From Rostratula benghalensis (Eukaryota; Chordata; Aves; Charadriiformes; Rostratulidae), in contig VXAI01000083.1 of the NCBI GenBank assembly GCA_013399305.1, forward strand, positions 3,124,085 to 3,188,084: a stretch of 64,000 bases of DNA, read 5' to 3'. Below, one piece after another: positions 38,395-50,320 of the stretch. Every line of letters starts with the position of its first letter. Position 1 is the first letter of the stretch. A program made the translations under genes and the position numbers. The notes below the pieces were generated by a model that had not been told where the DNA came from, made no database searches, and saw only the letters and a program-made list of their open reading frames with translations.

Positions 38395-38522
38395 TTGTCT
38401 TTATCTCAAGCTGTGAGTTTTTTCTCACTCTTACTCTTCTGATTTTCCCCCTCATCCCACAAGGGTGGAGTGAGCAAGTGGCTGGGTGGTGCTTAGTTGT
38501 TGGCTGGGGTTAAAACATGGCA

Positions 38523-38527
38523 AATGA
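38523..38527 (+). repeat. Right target-site duplication AATGA
   Basis: Exact match to 37949-37953. Confidence 0.85.
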
Positions 38528-39585
38528 TTATTTAAATGTAAAAATACCTCTTCAAATAAAAATGACAGGCTGTCAAGTTCACTGGTGATAAATGATATTG
38601 TGAAAATCCAACATAAAAGCAATTACAATTATATGACACACTTTTTGTAGTCAGACTTCTGAGATTTGCAGTTACAACAATATGCCTCAAATGCCTCAGA
38701 TAAAGAGGGATTCAGCTTGCCAGCATAGAGAACTTGGGTGATGTAATGAAGAATGCTTAAATTGTGTCCTACAGCTTTATCGAAAGCAATGTCCATAACC
38801 TTCAAAAGCTCTGAGTGTGTGTTGTACATCTCCAGCTTTGAAAAGGTCAAACTTCTTTTTCATTTTTCTCTTTCATTTGCCATTGCTTTCTTTTCAGTAA
38901 GTAAACATTAATGCTCATAAAAGAGAATGTAACAGAAGAAGCTCCAGCAAGACACAATGAACCTTGTGCTCATATGAACAGAAGTCAGGATTGCTGCAAG
39001 TTTACCCAAGCTACTCTACCTGTCTAATTAACCAATTTCAGTCCTGAAAGTTGCATACTTCTCACAGAAAGGTTGGCAAAAGGTAGAAGGTTTGGAGACA
39101 AAGTGTTCTTTCACTCCTATTCACATGTAAAATCCTAGTCAGATGCTTTCAACGAAGTTGAAAGAGCTTCCGTGTTTACCTTTTCTAAAGGTCCTAGAAG
39201 GCAGCCTGAAAAACAACTTGAATGATGGAAGATATCTCCTATTTGAGGATATTTGCCTCTGTCTTCCACCTCTGCCAGGCAAAGCACCTGTTGGTTGATT
39301 GTGCTCTTCATAAACACTCCCTCCCATTTCTGTGGATGGCAGGAGGATGCTTAATCAACTAGTTGCAGAAAGGAATCACCTGAGACACCCGGTCAAATAA
39401 CTCAAATCACTCTGATTATATCACAATGTGTAACAAGGACATTTGAAAGGAAAGGTGTCATTAGATCAAATCCATCCCTTCTATTAACATACATTCTTCC
39501 AGTAGGGCTGCAGATCTGTGCCCTAATGTATTAGACAAATATGTTCCATTAACCCAGAGCAGAGTTCCTGGATATCTTTAGGAGA

Positions 39586-39586
<1 letters not shown>
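38528..39586. other. Unique noncoding DNA
   Basis: Nothing recognised. Confidence 0.55.

Positions 39587-39617
<31 letters not shown>
39587..39617 (+). repeat. Poly(A) run, 31 bases
   Basis: The longest homopolymer in the window. It produces the phenylalanine run in the 149-codon minus-strand frame at 39549-39998, the longest frame here, which I consider spurious. No retroposed body is recognised on its 5' side. Confidence 0.95.
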
Positions 39618-39618
<1 letters not shown>

Positions 39619-42600
39619 CCTTTTCTCTGCAAACAAATAGCTGTAGATGGCAACATTAAACAAAATGAAGTAACACCCATCTTAATCAAAACAATCAATA
39701 TTCCCGGTTTCACTTCAAAGGAAGATGACTTTGAGTTCTTTAGTTCACAAACAAAAAAAACCCCAAAACCAAACTCCTGAGGTGAGGCAAGTCCACAAAG
39801 TACTGTGAATATTTGCAAATTCATTTCTACATACGTGTAGCCAGGGAAAAAAGCAAGTGTTGCAAACACGAAACAAATCGTTAGAGATTTATCTGGATTT
39901 TTAAAAAATGGATCCTCTGCCTCATCAGTCATGGATGGAATAACTTGTTTGAAAAGAATTAGAATGCAGGCAAATCGATGCATTACCAAGACCAACACTC
40001 AATGAGAATTTTTGCATAGTTTAAATGAGAGATGTGTTTCTTTTATTTTGTAAACTCAGTACTTCCTTCTCTTTGCCTTCTGGAGGATCTGAGAAGAAAG
40101 GCAGAGAATGAGAGTGGAATGTAACGTTTAGGGGTACAAATCTAAGATCAGCCAAGGCTCCCAAAATAAGAGCTGTGACTGACTTCCTTTAATTTGCAAG
40201 AGGTTGCATTTCTCCTCTGGGGATGTTTCAACAACCTGGGAATGTGACAGAGCGGCAAATACTGTTTATGGTCTTTTTACTCAGTGTTCCAGTTCACTAT
40301 TCCAGTAATAGGCTAGACATGAACCATTTATACTAGCCTTAAAGAATTTTCTTGAAGATTAAAATTCTGACTAGAGTCTTAAAAAGTTTTGTGATAAGGC
40401 AGAACAGGAGCAGGAGAGAGGTGAAATACCCTGACAGAATGTGTTACAGTTATGCCGCAACCCCAAAATAAAAAAAAATTTTAAAAAGTAATCTAAACAC
40501 ATTTCATTCAGTATTGCAATGTCCCATAACTCACTTATGAGCATCTTATACCTTCTTCTCGTACTGATTTGAACTCCAGTTTCAGATATAAAAGCTTAGG
40601 AAACTATCTGGGCCAAATTTATCCCTGACACAATCCTATTATCCACAGATTAATTTAAGCTATTTTGTTAATCTCATTCTTACTTCTGATTTTTTCCCCT
40701 AAATAAATTCTAAAATAATCAGTTTTACTGTTGCTTATTACATCATGCAGTAGAAATTTTTTAGATCTTATTCTGATGACAGCAATGAATGCAAAGGATT
40801 TTAAAACAGTATGCAATTCTCTAATTATTACTTCCATGTATGCATAGAGTAAAATATATCAATTTTATATTTTAAACTCTCATCCTATAAGAGGCCTCTG
40901 TGATAAGGTCTTTAAAGCCTCACTGCAAATCAGAAATAATGTTTTTGCCTTTGATTTCATACTTATATCTATAATTTAGCTTCTCTTTCCTCTCCGTCTG
41001 CAATACAAACATCATAATCATTTTCAACTGTTTTCCTTCAGGTAACAGATTACATCTGCCATTTTTCTAGGTGCTCATTTTCCACTAGATGAAAGTAATG
41101 TAACTCCTTAGTTCTTGATAATGACCATTCAGCTTGATATGAATAGGTATTTTCTATAGCTGTCCCTCCTTTGTCACACTCTCCTGTACTAAATACTGCG
41201 GTCTTATGGGTGGTCTCCCATGGACCATTAACAGCAGTATTTTGTATTTGTCCAAAGCATATTTTATCTCATCAAGCTGGCATGATATCAAGTATGTTTA
41301 TTGCTTAAGATTTTAGGCAAAGGCCTGTTTGAAGATTTTTATAGAGATGAGTATAGAAATGGAATAACACAAATGATTCCATTAGCCCTCTATTTCAGAT
41401 CCACACAAGTGACAGGCTTCACTAATGACTAATATTTCACAGATACATGTACACATATACATATATATACTCAATCCTTTTCTCTACATAGAAACATCAT
41501 TTATAAGGCATCTTGTACAAGAAGTGTTGTCTACGTACAATAATAAAAGCTCCAGGCACTACAATGAATACAAAGAAATAGTAGCCCCCACAAGCTAATG
41601 AGAGTAAATATGAATTCTTACAACCCCTCGGAAAATGAGAAAAACAGAAATAACCTTCTCTGCTTAAAAAATTCTTTAAACCATCATTAATGACAACAAT
41701 GGCACAAAATAGGCCATGTTAAGTTCCTTTTCTTGACATAGTATGCATCACATGAACTATGTGTAATGTGCGGACATACATCTTATGTATGCCAAATGGA
41801 GAACCTTTTTAATATTATTTGGTGTCATTATTTATGATATTTATTATAATAACGCAGACTCCAAGGAAGCTTAAATGATTAGTATATTCTGATTACTTTG
41901 TCCATTTTTTTCCTCCACACCTTCTATTAGGAATTATCCTACTAAGTAACTGGTTTAGACTTAAATTATAAGTTGTGCCCTATAAGGTTTTTTTATTTTT
42001 TTCCACCTCAATGAGGCAATTGCTTTGCAGCACTGCAATGCTAACTCTAAGTGCATTCCTCCTCCTTTGCAAGGCTAAGCCATGTTGGACATTTAATACT
42101 AACTCCTAAAATCTATTCATTTAGTACAGATGATGAATTTACTGAATGTGGAACACACAATGCTGTAAGAGAGTACTTGCTAAAACATCCTCGAAACAAA
42201 GATGATTAAAATGTAATAGTTTAAACCATTTTATCTGTTTTTTTTTTCCATGCTGTAACATCACTGACTCTCTTACTGCAAGCTAAACATTGAGCGAAGA
42301 AAAAAAGCTTTTCTCCCTTCTATTTTTATTCATACCAGGACACTGACAATCAATTCACTCCAAGCAAAAGAATAAAGAACTGGTTGAAGTATGCAGGTAC
42401 CAGTAACTAGACAGATGAAAGGCCAGACCTATTGCTTCAAAGGAAAGCATTTCAGGATTTCGCTGAAACCAAAGTGAACTGCAGTTATTTGTCCCTTGCC
42501 ACGGAATGAAGCCAGGAAAGGTCATAAGCTTGTGATGGCGTTTGCTTACGGTACACTCGAGTTTGAGCATTGGCCTTAAAGAAGGCTGAAGTCACATGGC

Positions 42601-45600
42601 CAGAAAAAACCCTAAAAACCAAACCAACAGCCCCCCCACCCTAGACTAGAATTTTCTTGTAGCATAGCCCTGATACCAAGTGCCCACAAGGTAAAATAGT
42701 ATTTGTCAGCAGTTTGAGGGTGATTTGTTATTATAACAATGTAGGTCAACATCAGAATTGTCTCATCTGGTCATACAAATAGACACGGGAATACAGCATG
42801 CATATAGTCTTTGAGAAACAGAGCATTATTAGAGTTCCTTGAAGTGAAGAACAGAAGGAAAATTCTGGGAAAGTTTATTATATGTAATGAAATGGTAAAA
42901 TATTATTATTTTTTTAAAACAGGTTTTGTTGAAATGTGTAAAATGAAATCTAGGATTATCCTTTTGATTTTACTGAATACAGAGAATGTAATTTTCATTA
43001 CCAATCCTCTGTCAACTGAAGAAATTCTTTCCCTGTTCAATACCTACATTACCCCATACTAACATGGAAAGAGTATTAAAATAGAACTACCCTATTAAAA
43101 ATGAGATGTGAATGATGACTAGCTCTGAATTCACACCACATGGGAAAATTTTACTTTGGACCAAATATAAACCACAAACCCAACATTTCAATCAACCTTC
43201 TGCACCGATCTGAACAAACAGGATGAAAGTAATGGACAACATTTGAGAAAACCAGTCTAGAAACAGAGAGAGATAATACCAATGTCTAACAACTTCTAGT
43301 TGGAACATCTCACTCCCATAATGGTTAGATTTGTTTATAACTAGATAATTAATCTCTTGCAGGCTTGAAAATTGCATCTTTTAGAGTTGAAGTTTCCTCT
43401 GAATTTACTAACAGCATTGTGCAAATTTGTAATAAAAATAATGAATAATTTTTATTCACTTTAGAGTTCAATGGACAGTTACACTCTTCTATGTTTAACC
43501 TTTTTGAAGGCTCGCCTAATAAGTTTTTGCCTCAAAGATACTGAATGTTATTTATGAGTAAATAGCAAGTTATTTAAAGCAAAAAAACCCAACCAAACAA
43601 CATTTTCCTTTAGATAAATGTTTTTGTTATCTTCTTTTTTTCCTAGCTCACTGCGAATTTACTAAGGTATTCTGCTCCTTGACTGCTCTGCCTAGATTCA
43701 TGAAATTGTTTCTTTACTGTTACAAAATCCCAAACGCATATATATTTAGAGAGAGACACGTATACATGCTTATACATAATTTCAGTCTATCTAATGTAAG
43801 TCAGGAAGGCTGATATCAACTTAGCATCCAGCATAAAAACAGTACCCACTGAAGTCCTAAAACAAGAATTTAACAGTAAATTAAACTTGAATTAGTCCTC
43901 TTGACTAATATAAATTTAAGCCAGCACTGGATGATACACAAAGAAACCAATTAAGAATTTCAGGTACACAGGCAACTCTCCCTTACAAGAGGACACAACT
44001 GGATTGCTGATCCTCTAATAGTTCCCAATGAACAGCTACAATACAAAATCAAGGGTCAAACATATGAGTTCCATACAGCAGAACAATAGAAAGTACAGTC
44101 TTTTCCCCCCGCAACAGCAAAAGCAAAGGAGTAAAATATTTTTATCCTGACTCTAGCAATATCACACTCTGTAATTACTGGAGCTAAAACCTGCAAGAAT
44201 GAGTTTAGAACGGGGACCTACTTATATGGGAGGATTGTAATTATTTTTCCTGAATGTTAAACGTATTTACTGTTCAGAGGTAAATAAAGCATGCTGGGAG
44301 ATGAGCAATCTATGGACAATATAGCCTCTTATTTTGATATGATACAGCTGTGTAACTCATTGCTGGTGGGCCTCCCAGGACTAACTGCCATTCCCCTTCA
44401 AAAGGGTTACTAGAGCAGAGCACTGGTGCTGCAGTTTCCCTATAAGCCTTCTTGCAGTTGTTTGTAAGAGCTGTCACCCTTTTATTCAGTACATCCTCCT
44501 GGGGAGAACCCAAAGGATTTAAGGGAAATTCTATGTAACAGAAAGCAGGCTATGTGCCCAAAAGTGAAGAATCATCCCGACACATTATTGATTAACAGCT
44601 AGCAGACACACTATAAATGAGGTATAATTTATCAGGACACAGTGACAGAGTCTTTGCTTTCTTAAAGCTCATCTTCTATTCACTCTTCTAACTTCCTTTT
44701 GGCTAAAGCAATTTCTTGAGTTCATCTTCAGCCAAGTGTCATCTGTTCTAGCCCATAATCGTTACCCTTCTCCCTAATTAGTAAGGTTTAGCTTCCTCCT
44801 GTTACACACTTAATTAACTTCTCCACCTTTGGAAAAGCAATTTCCCCTGAACGAATTACCATCATGACTGTTTCATACAATGAACTAGTTCTAAGTATAT
44901 AGTCTTCAAATGAACAATGCCATTAGAAAGACAGTGAATGGTGCAGAGGACTTTCTGAAAATGAACTGACCCTATAGGTGTGGCAAAGATAACCATGCAG
45001 AGAAAAGCCTTAATATGAAAAAACTTAATGTACCACCATTAGGCAGTACAGGAGGTGCAGACTGGCTAATGATAAATAGCTGTTGTGTGTGGCACATGCT
45101 GTTCTCCAACATTCATCGGGTCATTTCGTAGTCTTTTTTACCTGCATAGTAACAGCAAGTGTAACTGAGCTCAAAGCTCCATTTGCTACCCGTCTTCCTT
45201 TGAATTGATATGTAGCAATAAAAACACTTCTGCTGAAAGGTTGTACTTGACAGGCAAGATAGAAAGAATGAGATGGTGACACTGAAATAACAGAGTACTC
45301 GCAGATTAAATGAATGGCAAATGACTGCTACAGAACAGAATACAAGTCTCTGGATTTCCTCTCCAGTCTCTTACCCTAAAAAAATGCTGCCCATCAGAAT
45401 GTTATTAAATTCTTGATAAAAGTAATCACATAAGAAGGACAGATGCCAAGTTATTTCTTCCTAATACTCAATATTTTTACGTGGTAAAACAAAGGAAAAT
45501 CAAATATGTTTTACTGAAAAAAAATTATGCAAGTGCTTATGAGCTCACAAGGCCTAACCTAGGTTCACTGTGATGTATTGAAACTCCTGCTTAAATGGTT

Positions 45601-47087
45601 TTGATATTTTTTTTTTTCATTTATGTGAGTATGCTCTCTAGGAATATAAACAGTTTCTGTACATCATCATTGGCACCAAAAGCAGGAAGTCATTGAAATC
45701 AGAGGGTCTAAACAAAGACTATCAATACCATGACTTTAAGATTAGCTTGCCAGAAAGACATCAAATACCCCTTCTTGTTACTTGTGCCATAAGGAAAACA
45801 ATCATTTTGATATATAAATGGTAACAGGTTTTTAGATGTTGAGTTAGTACTGAAAATTTATGGCTGATTTGTAAGAGTGCATATAAACAGATATTTGTCT
45901 ATGATCTTATCCCAGACAGGACCATGGACTTGGTTTGTAACACACTCACTAGCCTCTTGCCTGTGGCCTATGTAATACTAATAGAGTAAGTGGACAAATA
46001 TGAATGGCATAATATCCTAATAACATTTATCTTCTTGACAGAGATTAGGAGCAAATAATGAATAGAAGGCCTCCTCAGATGTTTATTTTTCATTGTTCGC
46101 ATTGTTCTTCAGATAAGTTACAAAATGATTGCTTCATAGAATTTACATATTCACTGTGAGTGCAGTATTGAAATGTTAAGTGCCTGAAAAAGAATTTTTT
46201 ATTAGCAATAATCTGTTCCTGTTTCTGACCTGCTACATTGCTCCAATATCCATTGTCCTCCGGCCACTTGGGAAAAACCAAACTGTGCAATGAGTGATGC
46301 ACATAGACATGAAGTATTAGATGCAGACAGGTCCTGCATTCTGGTATGTGGTCTTTTACACTATAAGTCACATACATAGTGTAATTACAACAGAGGAAAT
46401 GTATTAAAAAGAAAATGGCAATTATTTTACTGTTCTCTTGCTCCTGATGCCTCTTTTCTCAATGTTCTTCAGAAAAGACTTATCTAAGTGCCTTCTCCCT
46501 GCTTTCCGTTTGGTAAAATTGTTGTATCTGTGATTTCGTCTACTCTGCTAATCTCTTCAGAAGACTCAAGAATCAAATAAGCTTTTATTGGCTTCATATA
46601 ACAAAAAAAGGAGCAATGCAGCACTTTTAGCTGCTACTGTATTAAGATTTTTAATAATTGAAGTCTAAAAAATGTTCAAACACCAAAAGCAGTACCTCAG
46701 TAAAACCCTAACCCTGGCATAGTTTTTCTTTGGCAATGCTAACCAGTATATTTTATCATTAACAATATACATATTTAATGAAAACAGGAGGTATAAGTTT
46801 TTCTGTTTAAGTATATGTAAAAAAATTAATAAACATAATTACTCCACTATTTTATTCTAGCTATCAAGGAAAAAAAAAAAAAGGCGAAACTTATGAAGAA
46901 CACATATTTCTTTAAAAAAAAAATATCATAATTCAAGTAACCTTTTTTCTCTTTAATTAACAAGATACATTTAGGACAGTAAAGCTAGGACTCTGAAGTT
47001 TTAATTAATCACACTGAGTTTAGCTAATGATCTTTTACAACTCACCTCAGTTCCCAGAATGTCCCAAAGCAAGCAGGAGAACTATAA
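39618..47087. other. Long unique noncoding stretch
   Basis: A/C tracts occur at 39747-39775, 42603-42642 and 43580-43600. A short hairpin (ACATACAT/ATGTATG) lies near 41776, and two telomere-like CCCTAA units near 46706. No gene or interspersed element is recognised; frames of 60-95 codons have no evident homology. Confidence 0.55.
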
Positions 47088-47107
47088 TAAGATCCATATG
47101 GATCTTA
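47088..47107. repeat. 20-bp perfect palindrome
   Basis: TAAGATCCAT followed directly by its exact reverse complement. A TAAGATC word is repeated immediately to the right. A perfect 20-bp palindrome is expected less than once in 64 kb by chance. No function is known to me. Confidence 0.95.
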
Positions 47108-47904
47108 AGATCACCACTGAAGTTGTTTTAGAATATTATCAGAAACACAGATGGGATTTCCAGAAGATGCTACAAAATTATTTCATTCCACAAAGATCCT
47201 GTAGGGAATTTCCTAGCTGCAAAGTTTATTCACTAGAATGTCAACTAGAGCTGGTCAAATATTAAATGCATTGATTTATTAATGTCTTCTCCCCCCTTTT
47301 CCTCCCCAAATAAAAACATAAATTGATGTTCTCTAACCCATGGGGTCATATTACTTGTTACTGACAAATAGCCATGCAACTATTGGTCATTAGAGAAGAT
47401 TTTCAGATATCCGATATTCATGATTTTTTAGCAAGAACTCAGTACTGGAATTGACTGTGTGCTATTTCTCCTGTTTGTTATTCCAGTACAAGATAATTTT
47501 AATTTCTCTAATAATGAAATATGAGCCGTGCAGTGCAATAGATGTGATGACAACGGTATAGCACAGAAATAGAGCCAATAGAAAGGAAAACCACAGTTAC
47601 CCAGTGACTATTTATCTGGTAAATGTTTGGTAATACTCTGTACATTTGATAGCAATCCAAAGAGTTCATTTGTCAGGATGCAGAGAAGTACTCCATTTAA
47701 CATAAAAGAAAACAATTATTCAGGAAAAACTTGCTAATAGCTCTTTCCTTTTCACTTAATAGAAGAGACACATTAATAAAAATTTAGATCCTTTTCTTGT
47801 ATGCTAATTGCACAAATACAAATTTTTAAGATGATGAGAAAAGTATACCAAATCAGGTGAAACATATAACAAAAGGGAAGAAAGGAAAAAAGTAAATAAT
47901 ATCC

Positions 47905-47948
47905 CCTAACAGATACCTATATGAATCCTAACAGATATCTAGATGAAT
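47905..47948 (+). repeat. 22-bp tandem duplication
   Basis: Two adjacent 22-bp copies begin CCTAACAGATA and differ at two positions. Confidence 0.9.
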
Positions 47949-47999
47949 TGACTGAAAAATAGAGCTGCCTCTTCAATTTTATTACATTTTTGCTTTGAG

Positions 48000-48610
48000 G
48001 ACTATTATTTGTAGGCCCCTCTTCTTTGCTGCATGACGGAACATGCAAGAATGAGACCTTTAGACTCAAACATGACTTAACCTGATAAATTTCTAACTCA
48101 ATTTACAGCAACGTCATGCATATGCTAAACCCCATCTAACATAAATATTTAATGAAGAAATAAACCTGCCAGAAGAATAAATTTACAGCACATTTAGCGT
48201 ACAGCATTTTAGAGGTGTCTGCCAAGTAGGTTTTGCTGTCGAGACAAGGTTTTAAACTGCCAATAATTTAAAAGTAGTAATTTTTCATTGCATTTCATTC
48301 GTAAGCTCAGCTCCTGTTAAGAGACTTCGGGCTGTCAAGGTTAATTGAACCCTCAGGGCCCTCAGAATGACTGCACTCATTGGGGCTCTAACGGCTCCCG
48401 GGTTCAGCTCCCTGATTCTTTTGCTCTAAATCTTGTCTGGAAGGATCGTTTTCATAAATACAATTTCAACTTTAATCTTGACAATGATTATCTGTTGAGC
48501 TAATTCTTTGCTTTTGACCTGTATCTATCTGCCCAGACTGAAGTGTATGCCTTTCTGACACGTCACAATCAACTTAAAACACCATATTCAAATAATAAGG
48601 AGCGGAGGAA
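48000..48610. other. Possible conserved noncoding element
   Basis: A repeat-free block of mixed composition with about eleven CpGs in some 600 bases, denser than the surrounding AT-rich DNA, and no open frame of note. Its core (about 48290-48450) has complex non-repetitive words such as CTGTCAAGGTTAATTG and ATGACTGCACTCATT. To me it has the look of a vertebrate enhancer. This is a texture-based judgement without alignment. Confidence 0.3.
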
Positions 48611-50149
48611 TAGACAGCTAGAATTTTCTTTTTGTCTAGACAGTATGACCCACACCCCTGGATGACACACTCTCTAAAATTCCACATCCAAACTTTTCAA
48701 CTACTCTGCTTTCTACCATCAAACACTTTTTAAGAACTGGTCCTTGCAACAGCTTCAGAGGTATTTCCCAGAGCTATTGGCACACCTGACTCACTTCCAC
48801 CAACCACTCAGTACACTCATGACCATTGCTGTCTGCTTCTTTCTTCCCACTACTTGCTTGGGGACAGATCAGAAAAAACACTGTGTTCTTGGTTCAGGAT
48901 TTAAGTATGCTGCTTTTCCATTGGCGGATCAAAAGGATTTTTTTCCCTGCTTAGAAACCTGTGATCATGCAACTCATCAGTTTCACCAAAGCCAAGTGCT
49001 CATACTCAGAGATTGGAATAAGTATAATGAAAAAAAAGAATTATAAGGAACAAAGAAGCTATGTTTATATATAGTCTGATCTAATTTTATGCTTCACTAC
49101 AAACAAAATTAGCTAAATTTCCCTGCTAAATTAGTCTAACACCTCTAAACCAGTTTCATTCTTCAAGCAAGTGCAGGATTTTCACCGTGCTTCATTTTCC
49201 TAAAGGGAAAGAAAGTCCTCTGACTTGAAGAAAATTTTAGCTTTCCTTCTGAAACAGAGCTTTTCAAAATCTAACTTGTCAAGTTTTCTGTTGGAAACCT
49301 AATTCTAGTAAAATGAAAAAAATGCCTATTTTGACTTTCTTTTGTCATTCAGAAAGCAGCAAATACCCCAGTATGAGACTATTTTGCAGAATAAATTCCA
49401 CTAGCTGATAAATTATGCCCAATGGCTGCTTCTTTTCAGCAATAATGTGTTCAGTCTCTGGTCTAAGACAGGACAATTGCTGATGTCCTTAAAAAGGACA
49501 CCTTTTCTCCCAAAATAAAATTTTTTGTACAAATTAAATAAAATATATTCAACTTCAGAAAGAGTCATAGACAGAAAATTATAGCTTAAAAAGTAAATTG
49601 AAAAAGTGAGAAATAGAATGATACAGTCGTTAGGAGCCTGTCTATTGACATAAGTGCGCTCAAGTGGCAGTCTGAAGTAGCAATCACTCTAAAACTTCAA
49701 TTAGCCACTCACTATTATTCCCATGAAATGAAAATATTAAGAGCAGCTTCTCAGTTCAGAAATAGTCAAGACAAGTGCTTTATAAAATTGTATTAAAAAA
49801 ATCATTGAAACCACCCCAAAGGAGAAACTTCCAGGTCCGCTTTCCTTTCCTTATACATTAATTTCCTTTGTACGTTTTTCAACAGTCTACAGATGATCTT
49901 TTGCGATATCTGAAACAGGTCATGGTATAATTGATAGACTGATAAAGTGATGAAGCCATAGATTGTCCTGTTTGATAACAAAGTTAAAGAAAACCTCAAT
50001 ATTAAAAATCTATACAACTCATGCTACATGAATGATGCCAGGCTGTACCCACCACATCCGAGTGTTCTCTGTGTGGCTGATGAAACCTGACACAGTACAA
50101 CATATTGGATCAAGAACAGAAATGTAAATCAAACCCTTCCAGACAACTT
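48611..50149. other. Unique noncoding DNA
   Basis: A 100-codon frame at 48744-49046 (cysteine- and histidine-containing) shows no zinc-finger spacing or other known motif. Nothing else is recognised. Confidence 0.5.
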
Positions 50150-50320
50150 AACACATAATCAAGTAGCATCTTTGTACCATTTTTTATTACAAATGGGAGA
50201 TCTACTATCACCAATTTGTTTAACGCTTTTAATCATGATATTATTATTAAAGTTGTATCACCCTTGCAGAAGTGATTGAGTCCTTTGTTTAATAATAATT
50301 TTCTGATTTCTCAGGATATT
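50150..50320. other. Weak candidate conserved noncoding element
   Basis: An AT-rich but complex block with a TCCTTTGTTT SOX-like word next to AATAATAATT, and a TTTAATCATGATATTATTATTA segment of homeodomain-like character. Texture-based only. Confidence 0.15.

Larger units (their letters stand above)
37954..38522 (+). mobile_element. Solo LTR of an avian endogenous retrovirus (569 bp)
   Basis: The sequence runs from TGTGCTGTCTGGGATAGAG to GGGGTTAAAACATGGCA and is flanked by a perfect 5-bp duplication (AATGA). The layout matches an LTR type I know from bird genomes. It has a conserved GATAGAGTTAATTTTCTT start and a CCACCCCACCAGC block near 38092. A TATAAA box lies at 38207-38212, an ATTAAA poly(A) signal at 38389-38394, and GGAGTGAGCAAGTGGCTG near 38466. 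No gag, pol or env sequence adjoins it, so it is a solo LTR. An alternative left end at 37928 (TGTTATGGTTTCAG) resembles the start of related LTRs but lacks a clean duplication. The 5-bp duplication suggests an ERVL-like group; the exact family is not certain. The 102-codon frame at 38031-38339 is incidental. Confidence 0.92.

Noticed and set aside
39549..39998. 149-codon minus-strand frame, the longest in the window
   Set aside because: Part of it is translated from the A31 run, and the rest shows no known motif or homology.
46705..46715. Telomere-like CCCTAACCCT
   Set aside because: Fewer than two full units; not an interstitial telomere array.
4292..47808. Several ATGCTAAT octamer-like words (near 4292, 5580, 33612, 47801)
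   Set aside because: The count is about what an AT-rich 64-kb sequence gives by chance.
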